From Candidatus Dormiibacterota bacterium (GTDB lineage Bacteria > Chloroflexota > Dormibacteria > Aeolococcales > Aeolococcaceae): a stretch of DNA of 64,000 nt. A program made the translations under genes and the position numbers. The DNA is taken from assembly GCA_003153505.1 (NCBI GenBank), contig PLZA01000015.1:119477-183476 (forward strand), written 5' to 3'. Shown piece after piece: positions 7,216 to 15,630 of this stretch. How positions within the stretch are numbered: position 1 is the stretch's first letter; each line of letters starts with the position of its first letter. Under the pieces are notes generated by a model. The model saw only the letters and a list, made by a program, of their open reading frames with translations, made no database searches and was not told where the DNA came from.

Positions 7216-8124
7216 ATGAATCTCGAAGGAAAGGTCGCCGTCGTCACCGGAAGCGGCCGCGGCATCGGCCGCGCGTACGCCGTCGCGCTCGCCCAGGCAG
7301 GGTGCGCGGTCGTCGTCAACGACGTCGACGGCGATGTCGCCGAGGCCACGGCGGACGAGATCGCCGCTGCCGGCGGCCGTGTCGTCGCCGAGGTCTGCGC
7401 CGTCGGATCCGCCGACGCCGCCGACCAGCTCGTCGCCGGCGCCGTCAAGGCGTTCGGGCACCTCGACATCATGTGCACCAACGCTGGCATCCTTCGGGAT
7501 CGCGTCCTCTGGAACATGAGCGACGAGGACTTCGACGCCGTGATCGCGACTCATCTCCGCGGCACGTTCACGTGTGCCCGGGCGGCCGTACGCCGGATGC
7601 GCGAACAGGGGTCGGGCGGACGGATCGTGGTGGTCTCCTCGATCGCCGGGCAGCGCGGCAACTTCGGGCAGACGAACTACGCGGCTGCGAAGGCCGGGAT
7701 CGCCGCCTTCGCTCGCACCTGGGCGATGGAGTGCGCCAAGCACAGCATCACGGTGAATGCGATCGTCCCCAATGCGATCACCAGGATGATCTCGACGATT
7801 CCGGGCATGGCGCCGCTCGTCGAGGCCGCGGAGAAGGGCGAGCCACTCCCGGCGACGGTGCGCAAGCAGATGGGCATGGGCACCGCCGACGACGTGGCGC
7901 CGTTGCTCGTCTTCCTGAGCTCCGATGCGGCGGCGGGGGTCACCGGCCAGTGCATCGGCCTCGGAGGCGACAAGCTGTCGCTCTGGGCACACCCGAAGGA
8001 GATCTCGGTGGCGTTCCGGGACGGCGGATGGAGCGCTGATGCCATCGCCGAGGTGTGGTCGACTTCCGTCGGCTCCGAGCCCGAGTCCTACGGAATCCCG
8101 TTCCTCGGCGGCGGTGCTACTTGA
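7216..8124 (+). CDS. SDR-family oxidoreductase (3-oxoacyl reductase/hydroxyacyl-CoA dehydrogenase-like)
   Basis: 302 aa. Classical short-chain dehydrogenase: cofactor motif TGSGRGIG near residues 12-19, NAG at about residue 92, catalytic Ser in VVVSSIAG and YAAAK as the YxxxK motif. An Asp after the second beta strand (VVVNDVDGD) favours NAD(H). The length beyond 250 aa and the tail ending in GIPFLGGGAT resemble the dehydrogenase unit of peroxisomal-type multifunctional enzymes acting on beta-hydroxyacyl-CoA, but the exact substrate is inferred. A TAGAGT element directly upstream suggests its own leaderless transcript. Confidence 0.88.
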   Translation: MNLEGKVAVVTGSGRGIGRAYAVALAQAGCAVVVNDVDGDVAEATADEIAAAGGRVVAEVCAVGSADAADQLVAGAVKAFGHLDIMCTNAGILRDRVLWNMSDEDFDAVIATHLRGTFTCARAAVRRMREQGSGGRIVVVSSIAGQRGNFGQTNYAAAKAGIAAFARTWAMECAKHSITVNAIVPNAITRMISTIPGMAPLVEAAEKGEPLPATVRKQMGMGTADDVAPLLVFLSSDAAAGVTGQCIGLGGDKLSLWAHPKEISVAFRDGGWSADAIAEVWSTSVGSEPESYGIPFLGGGAT

Positions 8125-8137
8125 GCTGAGCTGAGCG

Positions 8138-8995
8138 TCAGGGGGGCAGCGGCGCCGAGTCCGGGGGTAGTTCCGGCGGTTCGGAGGGCGAGGCGTTGGC
8201 CGGGTCATCGCTGAGGATGGGCATCGAGGTGGCGGCCGGGTCATCGCTGAGGATGGGCGTCGAGGTGGCGGCCGGGCCATCGCCGAGGGCGAGCGCCGAC
8301 GTGGCGGCCAGGCCATCGCCGAGGACGAGCGCCGAGGCGTTGTAGAGGACGATCAGCCCGAGGATGACCAGGGCGACCAGCAGGCCTGGGCCCGGATCGA
8401 CGTTGAACAGTGACGCCGGGTCGAGCCCGGGAACGCTCGAGCCCTGGCTCGACGAGATCTTTGCCAGGAGCACGTCGTGAACATGGGCGTGATCGAGGAC
8501 CAAGAGCACGCCGGCCCCGGCTCCGAAGATCAGGGTCACGAATGCCCGGCTCCTTGATCTCAGGAGGCCGAGCACACCGGCCAGCGCAAAGAGCAAACCC
8601 AGCCCGACGCAGACCATCGCCAGCGCCGCCAGCAGCTGGGGCCCGATGTTTGCCGACGATGTGTCCGTGCCCGCCGCGTTGCCCTGGTTGCAGGCCGGCG
8701 GCACCGACCCGATCACCGGGTCTTTGCCGAAGGCGAGTTGCCAGCCGTTGAACGTCAGGATGTCGACCCCGTCGAGCGCATTGATGCATGCGCTCACCTG
8801 GGCCGCCTGGGCGACGCCCACCCCCTGGGATGCGTCGATCGAGTTGATCGCCGCCTTGGTCGCCGTCGTGTTGCAGGACACCCCGGCAAACGCGAGGAAG
8901 AATGTGAGGATGACCAGCAGGAAGAGGAACGGGCTGACCCGGCGCGCACCGGGCTCACCGGCCAGGGTCGCGGGATTCACGCGACCACGGAGCAA
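8138..8995 (-). CDS. Membrane protein with C-terminal 12-residue repeats, function unknown
   Basis: 285 aa from TTG 8995; GTG 8980 is an alternative. There is an N-terminal transmembrane or signal segment (FLFLLVILTFFLAFAGVSC) and then an extracellular region with spaced Cys residues (AACNQ, SACIN). Three more hydrophobic segments follow. The C-terminus has four 12-residue repeats of the type (S/T/M)PILSDDPAAT, then a Pro/Ser/Glu tail. It is 6 nt downstream of the tRNA-binding protein gene on the same strand. No family recognised. Confidence 0.7.
   Translation of the reverse strand: MLRGRVNPATLAGEPGARRVSPFLFLLVILTFFLAFAGVSCNTTATKAAINSIDASQGVGVAQAAQVSACINALDGVDILTFNGWQLAFGKDPVIGSVPPACNQGNAAGTDTSSANIGPQLLAALAMVCVGLGLLFALAGVLGLLRSRSRAFVTLIFGAGAGVLLVLDHAHVHDVLLAKISSSQGSSVPGLDPASLFNVDPGPGLLVALVILGLIVLYNASALVLGDGLAATSALALGDGPAATSTPILSDDPAATSMPILSDDPANASPSEPPELPPDSAPLPP
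8189..8332. repeat. Four 36-bp tandem repeats inside the 8138-8995 gene
   Basis: Four units of 36 bp (8189-8224, 8225-8260, 8261-8296, 8297-8332) encode ALVLGDGLAATS, ALALGDGPAATS, TPILSDDPAATS and MPILSDDPANAS. The units keep the frame, so copy number can change without breaking the protein. Confidence 0.9.
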
Positions 8996-9001
8996 GCCAT
9001 C

Positions 9002-9361
9002 TCAGCCCACCCGGTCGCCGGGAGCGCAGGGCAGGTCCGGACGCAGGAGGACGACTCGATCGGAACCCTCCTGGTAGACGCCGAGCACCAGCACCTCGCT
9101 TCGGACCGGACCGATCTGTCGCGCCGGGAGATTGACGACTGCGACCACCGTGGTCCCGGTGAGCTGCTCGGGGGTGTAGTGGTCGGTGAGCCGGCCCGAC
9201 GATCGCCTGGTGCCAAGGGGACCGAAGTCGATGACCATGCGATAAGCGGGCCGTCGCGCCTCCGGAAACGGCTCACAGCGCAGCACGATTCCCACCCGGA
9301 TGTCGACGCCGAAGAAGCGCGCGGCATCGACCTCCGCCAGCGGGGCGGCATCTCCACTCAC
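9002..9361 (-). CDS. CsaA-like tRNA-binding domain protein
   Basis: 119 aa from GTG 9361. A stand-alone OB-fold tRNA-binding domain, as in CsaA and the C-terminus of MetRS. It shows FFGVDIRVGIVLRCEPFPEA at the start, then VVAVVNLPARQIGPVRSEVL and a final LLRPDLPCAPGDRVG. CsaA is described as a secretion-related chaperone in Bacillus and binds tRNA. The start region is divergent from the lipoprotein gene, and the shared 9362-9435 interval carries the latter's promoter. Confidence 0.88.
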   Translation of the reverse strand: MSGDAAPLAEVDAARFFGVDIRVGIVLRCEPFPEARRPAYRMVIDFGPLGTRRSSGRLTDHYTPEQLTGTTVVAVVNLPARQIGPVRSEVLVLGVYQEGSDRVVLLRPDLPCAPGDRVG

Positions 9362-9384
9362 GCGTCGCAGTGTATCGGCACACC

Positions 9385-9390
9385 TATACT
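9385..9390 (+). promoter_or_regulatory. Candidate -10 element TATACT before the lipoprotein gene
   Basis: TATACT in the context cacctatact, identical over ten bases to the element before the amidase gene at 40293-40302. It is followed by a ggaggg Shine-Dalgarno-like sequence at 9415-9420. It lies inside the longest open frame (from GTG 9370), so the true start is further downstream. Confidence 0.5.
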
Positions 9391-9435
9391 CGCCCGCGAT
9401 ACCTGATCGCGTTCGGAGGGAACGTCATCGCGGGC

Positions 9436-10116
9436 TTGCGCCGCCTCGCACCGGTCCTGACAGCCTTGGTGCTGCTCAGTGCGTGCGGTGGGCCGTCGCT
9501 CGACCCAACGTCGCTGCTGAAGACCACGAAGTCGGTGCTGGACAGCACGTCGTCGTTCCATTTCGTGCTCACCAGCGCCAACGTGACCGGATCGGGCGCC
9601 CAGCTCACCGGTGGCAGCGGGGATATGAAGCGACCCGCCAGCATGTCGGGATCGCTCCGGGTCTCGATCTTCGGCCTGGCGCTCAGCGTGCCGGCCGTCT
9701 CGGTCGGGGGAACCTTCTCGGTGAAGCTGCCGACCAGCTCCGGGTTTACAGCTGCGAATCCTGCTGACTACGGCTTCGCGGACCCGGCGACGCTGATCGA
9801 CCCGAATACCGGCCTCTCATCGCTCCTGCTCAAATGCCAGTCGCCTCAGGTCCAGAGCGACGATCGCTACAACGGCGAGTCGCTCCACGAGATCCAGTGC
9901 TCGCTGCCGGGCAGCGCGGTCGCTGCGTTGCTCACCAGTGCGGATGCGTCCAAGAATGTCGGCGCAACCTTCGGTATCGACACAAGCTCGAGTCAGCTCA
10001 GGCGCGTCGTGCTCACGGGCCCGTTCACGAGCCAGAGCATCGAGACCACCTACACGCTCGTTCTTACCAACTATGGCGAGAACGTGTCAGTGACGCCGCC
10101 GCCCGCGAGCGGGTGA
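9436..10116 (+). CDS. LppX/LprAFG-type lipoprotein
   Basis: About 226 aa if started at TTG 9436. The strongest ribosome-binding site (ggaggg, 9415-9420) points at an in-frame ATC at 9427, so the start is uncertain. The signal peptide ends in the lipobox LLSACGG. The mature part resembles the LppX/LprA/LprF/LprG family of mycobacterial lipid carriers: a conserved opening (SLLKTTKSVLDSTSSFHF) and a late Leu-Arg-Arg-Val-Val-Leu-Thr-Gly-Pro strand. It overlaps the MFS exporter gene by 4 nt (GTGA at 10113). In mycobacteria the lprG-Rv1410c pair works together in moving triacylglycerides and lipoglycans; the same partnership is inferred here. Confidence 0.8.
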   Translation: MRRLAPVLTALVLLSACGGPSLDPTSLLKTTKSVLDSTSSFHFVLTSANVTGSGAQLTGGSGDMKRPASMSGSLRVSIFGLALSVPAVSVGGTFSVKLPTSSGFTAANPADYGFADPATLIDPNTGLSSLLLKCQSPQVQSDDRYNGESLHEIQCSLPGSAVAALLTSADASKNVGATFGIDTSSSQLRRVVLTGPFTSQSIETTYTLVLTNYGENVSVTPPPASG

Positions 10117-11879
10117 CCGCGCGCCGGCGCTGGATCCTCGCCGTCGCGACGGCATCGGTACTTGTCGCCGCGATGGACACGTACGTGATCGTGCTCGCGC
10201 TGCCCGCGATCATGGCCGACGTCGGTATCGGGATCGACCAGCTCCAGGCTGCGACGCCGATCGTCAGCGGGTTCCTGCTCGGCTACATCGTGGTCATGCC
10301 GCTGCTCGGGCGGCTCTCCGACATCCACGGACGCAGGCCGCTCCTGATCCTGTGCCTCGGGGTGTTCGCTGGAGGGTCGCTGGTGACCGCCTCAGCGACC
10401 GACCTGGGTTCGGTGGTCGCCGGCCGGGCGCTCCAGGGTCTCGGCGGCGGGGGGCTCGTCCCGGTGACCCTGGCACTGGTCGCCGATCTCTGGCCGGCGG
10501 ACCGGCGGAGCCTGCCTCTGGGCATCGTCGGCGGTGTTCAGGAACTGGGCAGCGTGCTCGGGCCGCTCTACGGCGGGGTGATCCTGACGGTCGCGTCCTG
10601 GCAGGCGATCTTCTGGCTCAACCTCCCGATCGCCGCCGCGCTTGCCTTCGGACTGTTCGCCGCCGGCCGGACCGCCGGGGCAGCAGTTGCCGCCCCGATC
10701 CGCCGTCCGCGCCTCGACCGGATCTCCATCCTGCTGGCCGCGGTCGCCCTGGTGGCCGGTTGCCTCTCGATCGTCGCGCCGGGGGCGCTTCGGGACAGCG
10801 AAACGGCGGGGGTGGCCTACAGCGCGCTCGGCGGGATGACCTGGCTGACGCCCATCGCGCTGGTCGCCGCCGGGTCGGCGGCGGCGCTGATCGTCTGGGA
10901 ACTGCGGGAACATCCCGGCACCCGGGCGCTCGTCGCCGTCAGGCGCCTCCCGGCGCTTGCCGCCGCGCTGGACTGGCCCGGGGCGGTGCTGCTCGCCCTG
11001 GCGCTTTCGACAGTGATCGTCAGCTTCTCCGCGCAGGACCCGACCACGGGAGCGATCGCTCCGGCCGCGCTCTGGCTGTTGCCGCTCGGCGCGGTCTCGG
11101 CGGCGGGCTTCGTGGTGCGGGAGCGGCGCGCCCGGCATCCCCTCATCGCGGACGCGGAGCTCCGGTCGCCGGGCGCTTACGGGGCGCTGCTCACCAATCT
11201 CGCGGTGGGAGCGGCGCTGATGGCCGCGCTGCTCGACATCCCGGTCCTTGCTCGTGCCACGGTCGACCCGAGTTCGCAGCTTGGAGCGGCTCTCGTCCTC
11301 CTCCGGCTGCTCGCCGGAGTGCCGGTGGGCGCGGTCGCCGGCGGGTGGCTGTCGCAGCGCTTCGGCAACCGGCTCGTCGCCGGGGTCGGCATGGCGATCA
11401 CCGCGGCGGCGTTCCTGGCGATGACGCGCTGGAGCGCGACGACCCTCGCTGATCCCCTGGGACCGGGGTGGCTGCACCCGAGCGATCCGGTGCTCGTCGC
11501 GTGCGGCCTGGGTTTCGGTCTCGCCATCGCCCCGGTCAACGCCTCGATGCTCGCCTCGGTGCGCGACCAGCTCCATGGGCTGGCGTCTGCACTGGTGGTC
11601 GTCGCGCGCATGATCGGGATGCTCGTGGGCATCTCCATCCTCACCGCCGTGAGCCTGCACGTCTTCTACACCACCGCGTCGGCGTTCCCGCCGCCTCAGG
11701 TCCTCTGCCCGAAGTCGCCGCTCAACTGCCCCGCGTACGAACGCGACGTCACCGCAGCCATCGTGACCGAGCTGCACGCGGTCTTCCTGGGCGCCGCGAT
11801 CTGCGCCGGGCTCGCCGCGATCCTCGCGGCGGTCCTGCTCCGCGGGCGCCCCCAGCGACGGGTGCCGGCCGTCCCATGA
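10113..11879 (+). CDS. MFS transporter, DHA2-type (Rv1410c/P55-like candidate)
   Basis: 588 aa from GTG 10113, overlapping the lipoprotein stop. The size and about 14 hydrophobic segments fit the DHA2 drug/lipid exporter group. Helix 1 carries MDTYVIVLALPAI, motif A is GRLSDIHGRRPLL between helices 2 and 3, and motif C-like GGVQELGSVLGPLYGG is in helix 5. A long periplasmic insertion near the end (TASAFPPPQVLCPKSPLNCP) contains two Cys. Together with the LprG-like lipoprotein it forms the gene pair known for lipid export. Its stop overlaps the next start (ATGA). Confidence 0.88.
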   Translation: MTARRRWILAVATASVLVAAMDTYVIVLALPAIMADVGIGIDQLQAATPIVSGFLLGYIVVMPLLGRLSDIHGRRPLLILCLGVFAGGSLVTASATDLGSVVAGRALQGLGGGGLVPVTLALVADLWPADRRSLPLGIVGGVQELGSVLGPLYGGVILTVASWQAIFWLNLPIAAALAFGLFAAGRTAGAAVAAPIRRPRLDRISILLAAVALVAGCLSIVAPGALRDSETAGVAYSALGGMTWLTPIALVAAGSAAALIVWELREHPGTRALVAVRRLPALAAALDWPGAVLLALALSTVIVSFSAQDPTTGAIAPAALWLLPLGAVSAAGFVVRERRARHPLIADAELRSPGAYGALLTNLAVGAALMAALLDIPVLARATVDPSSQLGAALVLLRLLAGVPVGAVAGGWLSQRFGNRLVAGVGMAITAAAFLAMTRWSATTLADPLGPGWLHPSDPVLVACGLGFGLAIAPVNASMLASVRDQLHGLASALVVVARMIGMLVGISILTAVSLHVFYTTASAFPPPQVLCPKSPLNCPAYERDVTAAIVTELHAVFLGAAICAGLAAILAAVLLRGRPQRRVPAVP

Positions 11880-13273
11880 CGGCCACGGTCCGTGAGGTCA
11901 GCCCGGATGCGCCGGGGCTCGAGGATGTGCTCGAGGCCATCGCGGCGGCCGCTCGCGAACTCGACGCCGAGGTGTACCTCGTCGGTGGCTTCGTCCGCGA
12001 CCGTCTGCTCGGCGGTGGGCACGGCAAGGACATCGACCTGGTCGTGGTCGGGATGGATCCGATGCCGCTGCTCGGAGCGGTCGCCTCGCGGTTCGGCTGG
12101 TACGCTCCCGAGCGCTTCGAACGCTTCGGCACCGCCCAGATTCGCGGTGGGACCTGGATCGTCGAAGGAGTGCGCGCCCGATCGGAGCGCTATGACCCGG
12201 AATCCCGCAACCCGGACGTCCGGCCGGGCACCCTCGCCGAGGACGTGTGGCGGCGCGATTTCACCGTCAACGCCCTCTGCCAGACGCTCGACGGGGAGAT
12301 CGTCGACATCACGGGCAAGGGCATCGCCGACCTGCAGGCGCGTGTGCTGCGCACGCCACTCGATCCCGCTGAGACCTTCGCCGAGGATCCCCTGAGGATG
12401 TACCGGGCAGCGCGGTTCGTCGCCCGGCTCGGCTTCACGCTCGCCCCGGGGACCATCGAAGCGATGCGAGCCCAGGCCGCGAGGACCTCGATCCTGTCGG
12501 TCGAGCGGGTCAGCGACGAGATCCGCCGGTTGCTCGTCGCACCGTATCCGAGCGCCGGGATCGCCGTGCTCCTCGAGGCGGGGCTGCTCGAGCTCGTGCT
12601 GCCCGAGCTCGTGGCCGGCATCGGGATCGAACAGGGCGGCTATCACACCCACGACGTCTACGGGCACACCGTGGCGACCGTCGACGCCGCGCCGCCGGAC
12701 CTGGTGACCCGGACCGCCGCCCTCCTCCACGACATCGCCAAGCCCCCGACTCACGTGGTCGTGTCGGACGGGCGCCACACCTTTTACGACCACCCGCAGA
12801 TCGGCGCCGAGATGGCCCAGACGATCCTGACGCGCTGGCGATTCAGCAACGACGAGATCAGCGATGTGAGCCGGCTCGTGCGCCTCCACCTCCGCCCGAT
12901 CCAGTACGACCGCGAATCGTTCGGGGACGCGGCGGTGCGCAAACTGATACGTGATGCGGGACCGCTCCGCGGCCGGATGCTCGACCTGGCGCGGGCGGAC
13001 ACCACGGCGTCGGCGTACCCGACCCTCGAGGAGCTCGACGAGCTGGATGCGCGCATGGCCCGGCTTGACGCCGGGGGAGTGGTGTCTGCGATGACCGACC
13101 CGCTGACCGGCGATGAGTTGATGAAGATGGCGGGGCGGGGGCCGGGGCCGTGGGTGGGAAAGGCCAAAGCCGCCATCCGCGAGGCGGTGATCGACGGCGC
13201 GATTCCTCCGGGTGATGGCGCGCGCGCTCGGGAGTGGATCGAACAACATCGCGCGATCCTGAACGACGACTGA
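11876..13273 (+). CDS. CCA tRNA nucleotidyltransferase/poly(A) polymerase family enzyme
   Basis: 465 aa from ATG 11876 (ATGA overlap with the MFS gene). Class II nucleotidyltransferase head: VYLVGGFVRDRLLG, then GKDIDLVVVG supplying the catalytic DxD, and RRDFTVNAL. The RNA-binding region has DPLRMYRAARFVARLGF. An HD phosphohydrolase domain follows (YGHTVATVDAAP, LLHDIAKP). The HD domain favours a CCA-adding and repair enzyme. The only tRNA gene in the window already encodes its CCA, so repair would be the main role. CCA-adding versus poly(A) activity cannot be told apart by eye. Confidence 0.9.
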   Translation: MTATVREVSPDAPGLEDVLEAIAAAARELDAEVYLVGGFVRDRLLGGGHGKDIDLVVVGMDPMPLLGAVASRFGWYAPERFERFGTAQIRGGTWIVEGVRARSERYDPESRNPDVRPGTLAEDVWRRDFTVNALCQTLDGEIVDITGKGIADLQARVLRTPLDPAETFAEDPLRMYRAARFVARLGFTLAPGTIEAMRAQAARTSILSVERVSDEIRRLLVAPYPSAGIAVLLEAGLLELVLPELVAGIGIEQGGYHTHDVYGHTVATVDAAPPDLVTRTAALLHDIAKPPTHVVVSDGRHTFYDHPQIGAEMAQTILTRWRFSNDEISDVSRLVRLHLRPIQYDRESFGDAAVRKLIRDAGPLRGRMLDLARADTTASAYPTLEELDELDARMARLDAGGVVSAMTDPLTGDELMKMAGRGPGPWVGKAKAAIREAVIDGAIPPGDGARAREWIEQHRAILNDD

Positions 13274-13348
13274 ACGCACACCCGTGCGCCCCCGCCGCCT
13301 GCCCTTCGATCGATAGCAACGGCAACAAAGTAGAATGCGCGGTTCGAG

Positions 13349-13729
13349 ATGTTGAGCAAGCTCCGCAGCGCCAAACGCCTTTTCGTCGACCTGCCGCGCA
13401 TGCTGCGGCTCGCGTACTGCCTGATGTTCGATGCGCGAGTGCCGGGCTACATGAAGCTCGCGTTCGGTGGTGGACTCGCCTTGATCGCGCTCCCGATTGT
13501 GGAGCTTCCCGAGTCGCTCCCGGTCATCGGTGAGCTCGACGTGCTCGCGCTCAGCCTGCTCGCAACCCGCGCGTTCATCGCCGCCTGCCCGCGGCATGTC
13601 GTCGCCGAGCAGGCGGAGTTGATCACCCAGCGGCGCAGCCGCTTCGACGACGACGTTCGCAACGGAGAGCGCATTGCCCTGATGATCTACCGGCGGCTGC
13701 GTCCCGAAGAGCGGGAGGTGGTGTCGTGA
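13349..13729 (+). CDS. DUF1232 (YkvA-like) membrane protein
   Basis: 126 aa from ATG 13349. The core RVPGYMKLAFGGGLALIALP, followed by IVELPESLPVIGELDVLALSL, follows the DUF1232 pattern (RVPWYVKLLLG..PIDLIPDFIPVLG-LDD). Two short hydrophobic segments are present. The function of the family is unknown. Its stop overlaps the rplI start (GTGA), so it is translated with the ribosomal protein operon. A TAGAAT hexamer lies 12 nt before the start. Confidence 0.8.
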   Translation: MLSKLRSAKRLFVDLPRMLRLAYCLMFDARVPGYMKLAFGGGLALIALPIVELPESLPVIGELDVLALSLLATRAFIAACPRHVVAEQAELITQRRSRFDDDVRNGERIALMIYRRLRPEEREVVS

Positions 13730-14172
13730 AGGTTCTGTTTCTGAAGGAAGTGGCAGGAACTGCCAAGCCAGGCGATGTTCGCGAGGTGTCGCCCGGATAT
13801 GCGCGCAACTTTCTGTTCCCCCAGCACCTCGCGGTGGTCGCGGACCAGAACACGGTCGATCAGATCCGCCGCCGTGAGGAGGCGACCCGCCGGCGCGTCG
13901 AGAAGGCGCTGATCGACGCGAAGGAGACGGCGCAACGGCTGCGCAAGCTCACCGTCACCGTCTACGCCAAGGCCGGCGACGCAGGCCGTCTCTTCGGCAC
14001 GGTCACCACCGCCGATGTCGCCAAGCAGCTGAAGCGCGAGGCGGGCATCGACATCGACAAGCGGAAGATCGAGATCGATCCGCCGATCCGGTCGCTCGGC
14101 CCGCACGAGGCCACCATCGAGCTCCATCCGGAGGTCACGGAGACACTCAAGGTCGTCGTCGCGGCCCAATGA
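13726..14172 (+). CDS. rplI: 50S ribosomal protein bL9
   Basis: 148 aa, the normal bL9 length, from GTG 13726. It opens MKVLFLKEVAGTAKPGDVRE and continues with the N-terminal signature GYARNFLFPQHLAV. A basic connecting helix (RRREEATRRRVEKAL) follows, then the C-terminal rRNA-binding domain with RLFGTVTTADVA. It overlaps DUF1232 upstream and dnaB downstream by 4 nt each. Unlike many genomes, it is not beside rpsF-ssb-rpsR, which lies 24 kb away. Confidence 0.98.
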   Translation: MKVLFLKEVAGTAKPGDVREVSPGYARNFLFPQHLAVVADQNTVDQIRRREEATRRRVEKALIDAKETAQRLRKLTVTVYAKAGDAGRLFGTVTTADVAKQLKREAGIDIDKRKIEIDPPIRSLGPHEATIELHPEVTETLKVVVAAQ

Positions 14173-15542
14173 CCTCTCTCCCGCAAACCGAGTTGGTGGG
14201 ACGCGGGGCCGCTGCGGGAGCAGCTCCGATGCGTGTCCCGCCGCACGACAACGAGGCCGAGCAGGCGGTGCTCGGCGGCATCCTCATCGACCGCGAAGCG
14301 CTCTCGATCGTGCGCGACGTGCTGGTCCCGGAGGACTTTTACGCGGAACGCCACGCGGTGCTGTTTCGCGCCGCGCTGGCCCTCGACGATCGCGGCGAAG
14401 CGATCGACACCGTGACGCTGCGCGATCAGCTGGAACGCGGCCCGGGGATCGGCCGGGCGGGCGGCATGGACTACATCGCCGAGCTCACCCTGGTGGTCCC
14501 GAGCTCCGCCAGCGTCAAGCACTACGCCGACATCGTCATCGGACATGCGCTGCGGCGCCGCCTCATCGAGGCGGGCGGCAAGGTGAGCCGGCTCGGATTC
14601 GACAACACGACCCCGGTGAGCGAGGCGATCGACCAGGCCGAACAGGAAGTCTTCAAGATCGGGCAGGAGAGCCGCGGGTCGGAGATGCGCAACATCGCGC
14701 CGGTGGTGCGCGAGTGGTGGGACGTCCTCGAGAAGCGCATCGAGCACAAGCAACTGGTCACCGGCGTGCCGACCAACTTCTCGAAGCTCGACATGCTCAC
14801 CCAGGGCCTCCAGCCCGGCGAGCTGATCATCCTGGCAGCGCGACCCGCCGTCGGCAAGACATCGTTCGCCCTCAACATCGCCCGCAACGCCGCCGTACTC
14901 GCAGGCAGGCCGGTCGTGGTCTTCTCGCTCGAGATGTCGCGCCAGTCGCTCGTGCAGCGCCTCATCTGCAGCGAGGCGCACGTCGACTCCTACATGCTCC
15001 GCACCGGCCAGGCGGACTCGATGGCATTCCAGAAGATCGCCAAGGCGATGGACACGCTCACCCATGCCGACCTGTGGATCGACGACTCGCCGGGGCTCGC
15101 GATCACGACGCTGCGAGCCCGGGCCCGGCGCATGAAGGCGCAGCACAAGATCGAGCTGATCGTCATCGACTACCTGCAGCTGATGCAGGGAGGACGGCGC
15201 GACTCCCGTGTGCAGGAGGTGTCCGACATCTCCTCCGGCCTAAAGGCGATCGCCAAGGAGCTCGACGTGCCCGTGCTGGCGCTGTCCCAGCTCTCCCGAG
15301 CGGCCGAGCAGCGGGAGAACAAGCGCCCGCAGCTCAGCGACCTCCGCGACAGCGGCTCGATCGAGCAGGACGCGGACGTGGTGCTCTTCCTCTACCGCGA
15401 GGGGATGCACAACCGCGAGATCGACAAGGGGAAGACCGAGCTCATCGTCGCCAAGAACCGCAACGGGCCCGTCGACGACCTGCCCCTGGTCTTCATCGCC
15501 GAGCAGACCGCATTTCGCGAGCCCTACCTCGCGGCTGAGTGA
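14169..15542 (+). CDS. dnaB: Replicative DNA helicase DnaB
   Basis: 457 aa from ATG 14169 (ATGA overlap with rplI). The N-terminal domain begins RVPPHDNEAEQAVLGGILID. The RecA-like helicase domain has Walker A ARPAVGKTSFALNIA, EMSRQSLVQRL, Walker B LIVIDYLQLM, LSQLSRAAEQR and the arginine finger region SDLRDSGSIEQDADVVLFLY. It unwinds DNA at the replication fork. No intein was seen. Position after rplI is the common bacterial arrangement. Confidence 0.98.
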   Translation: MTSLPQTELVGRGAAAGAAPMRVPPHDNEAEQAVLGGILIDREALSIVRDVLVPEDFYAERHAVLFRAALALDDRGEAIDTVTLRDQLERGPGIGRAGGMDYIAELTLVVPSSASVKHYADIVIGHALRRRLIEAGGKVSRLGFDNTTPVSEAIDQAEQEVFKIGQESRGSEMRNIAPVVREWWDVLEKRIEHKQLVTGVPTNFSKLDMLTQGLQPGELIILAARPAVGKTSFALNIARNAAVLAGRPVVVFSLEMSRQSLVQRLICSEAHVDSYMLRTGQADSMAFQKIAKAMDTLTHADLWIDDSPGLAITTLRARARRMKAQHKIELIVIDYLQLMQGGRRDSRVQEVSDISSGLKAIAKELDVPVLALSQLSRAAEQRENKRPQLSDLRDSGSIEQDADVVLFLYREGMHNREIDKGKTELIVAKNRNGPVDDLPLVFIAEQTAFREPYLAAE

Positions 15543-15630
15543 CGTCCGGCACACGCAAGTCGTCGCGAGGAGCAGTCGGAGTGTCACGGTCCGGCCAACG
15601 CCGCGAGGACAGACGTGCAACCCTGATTCA

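Noticed and set aside
10392..11777. 461-codon open frame on the minus strand
   Set aside because: It lies antisense to the MFS exporter and is dominated by Arg, Glu and Gly without any motif.
11696..13597. 633-codon open frame on the minus strand
   Set aside because: It runs antisense to the CCA-adding enzyme, whose motifs are all intact. Its translation is Arg/His/Asp-rich with no domain, a typical shadow frame in GC-rich DNA.
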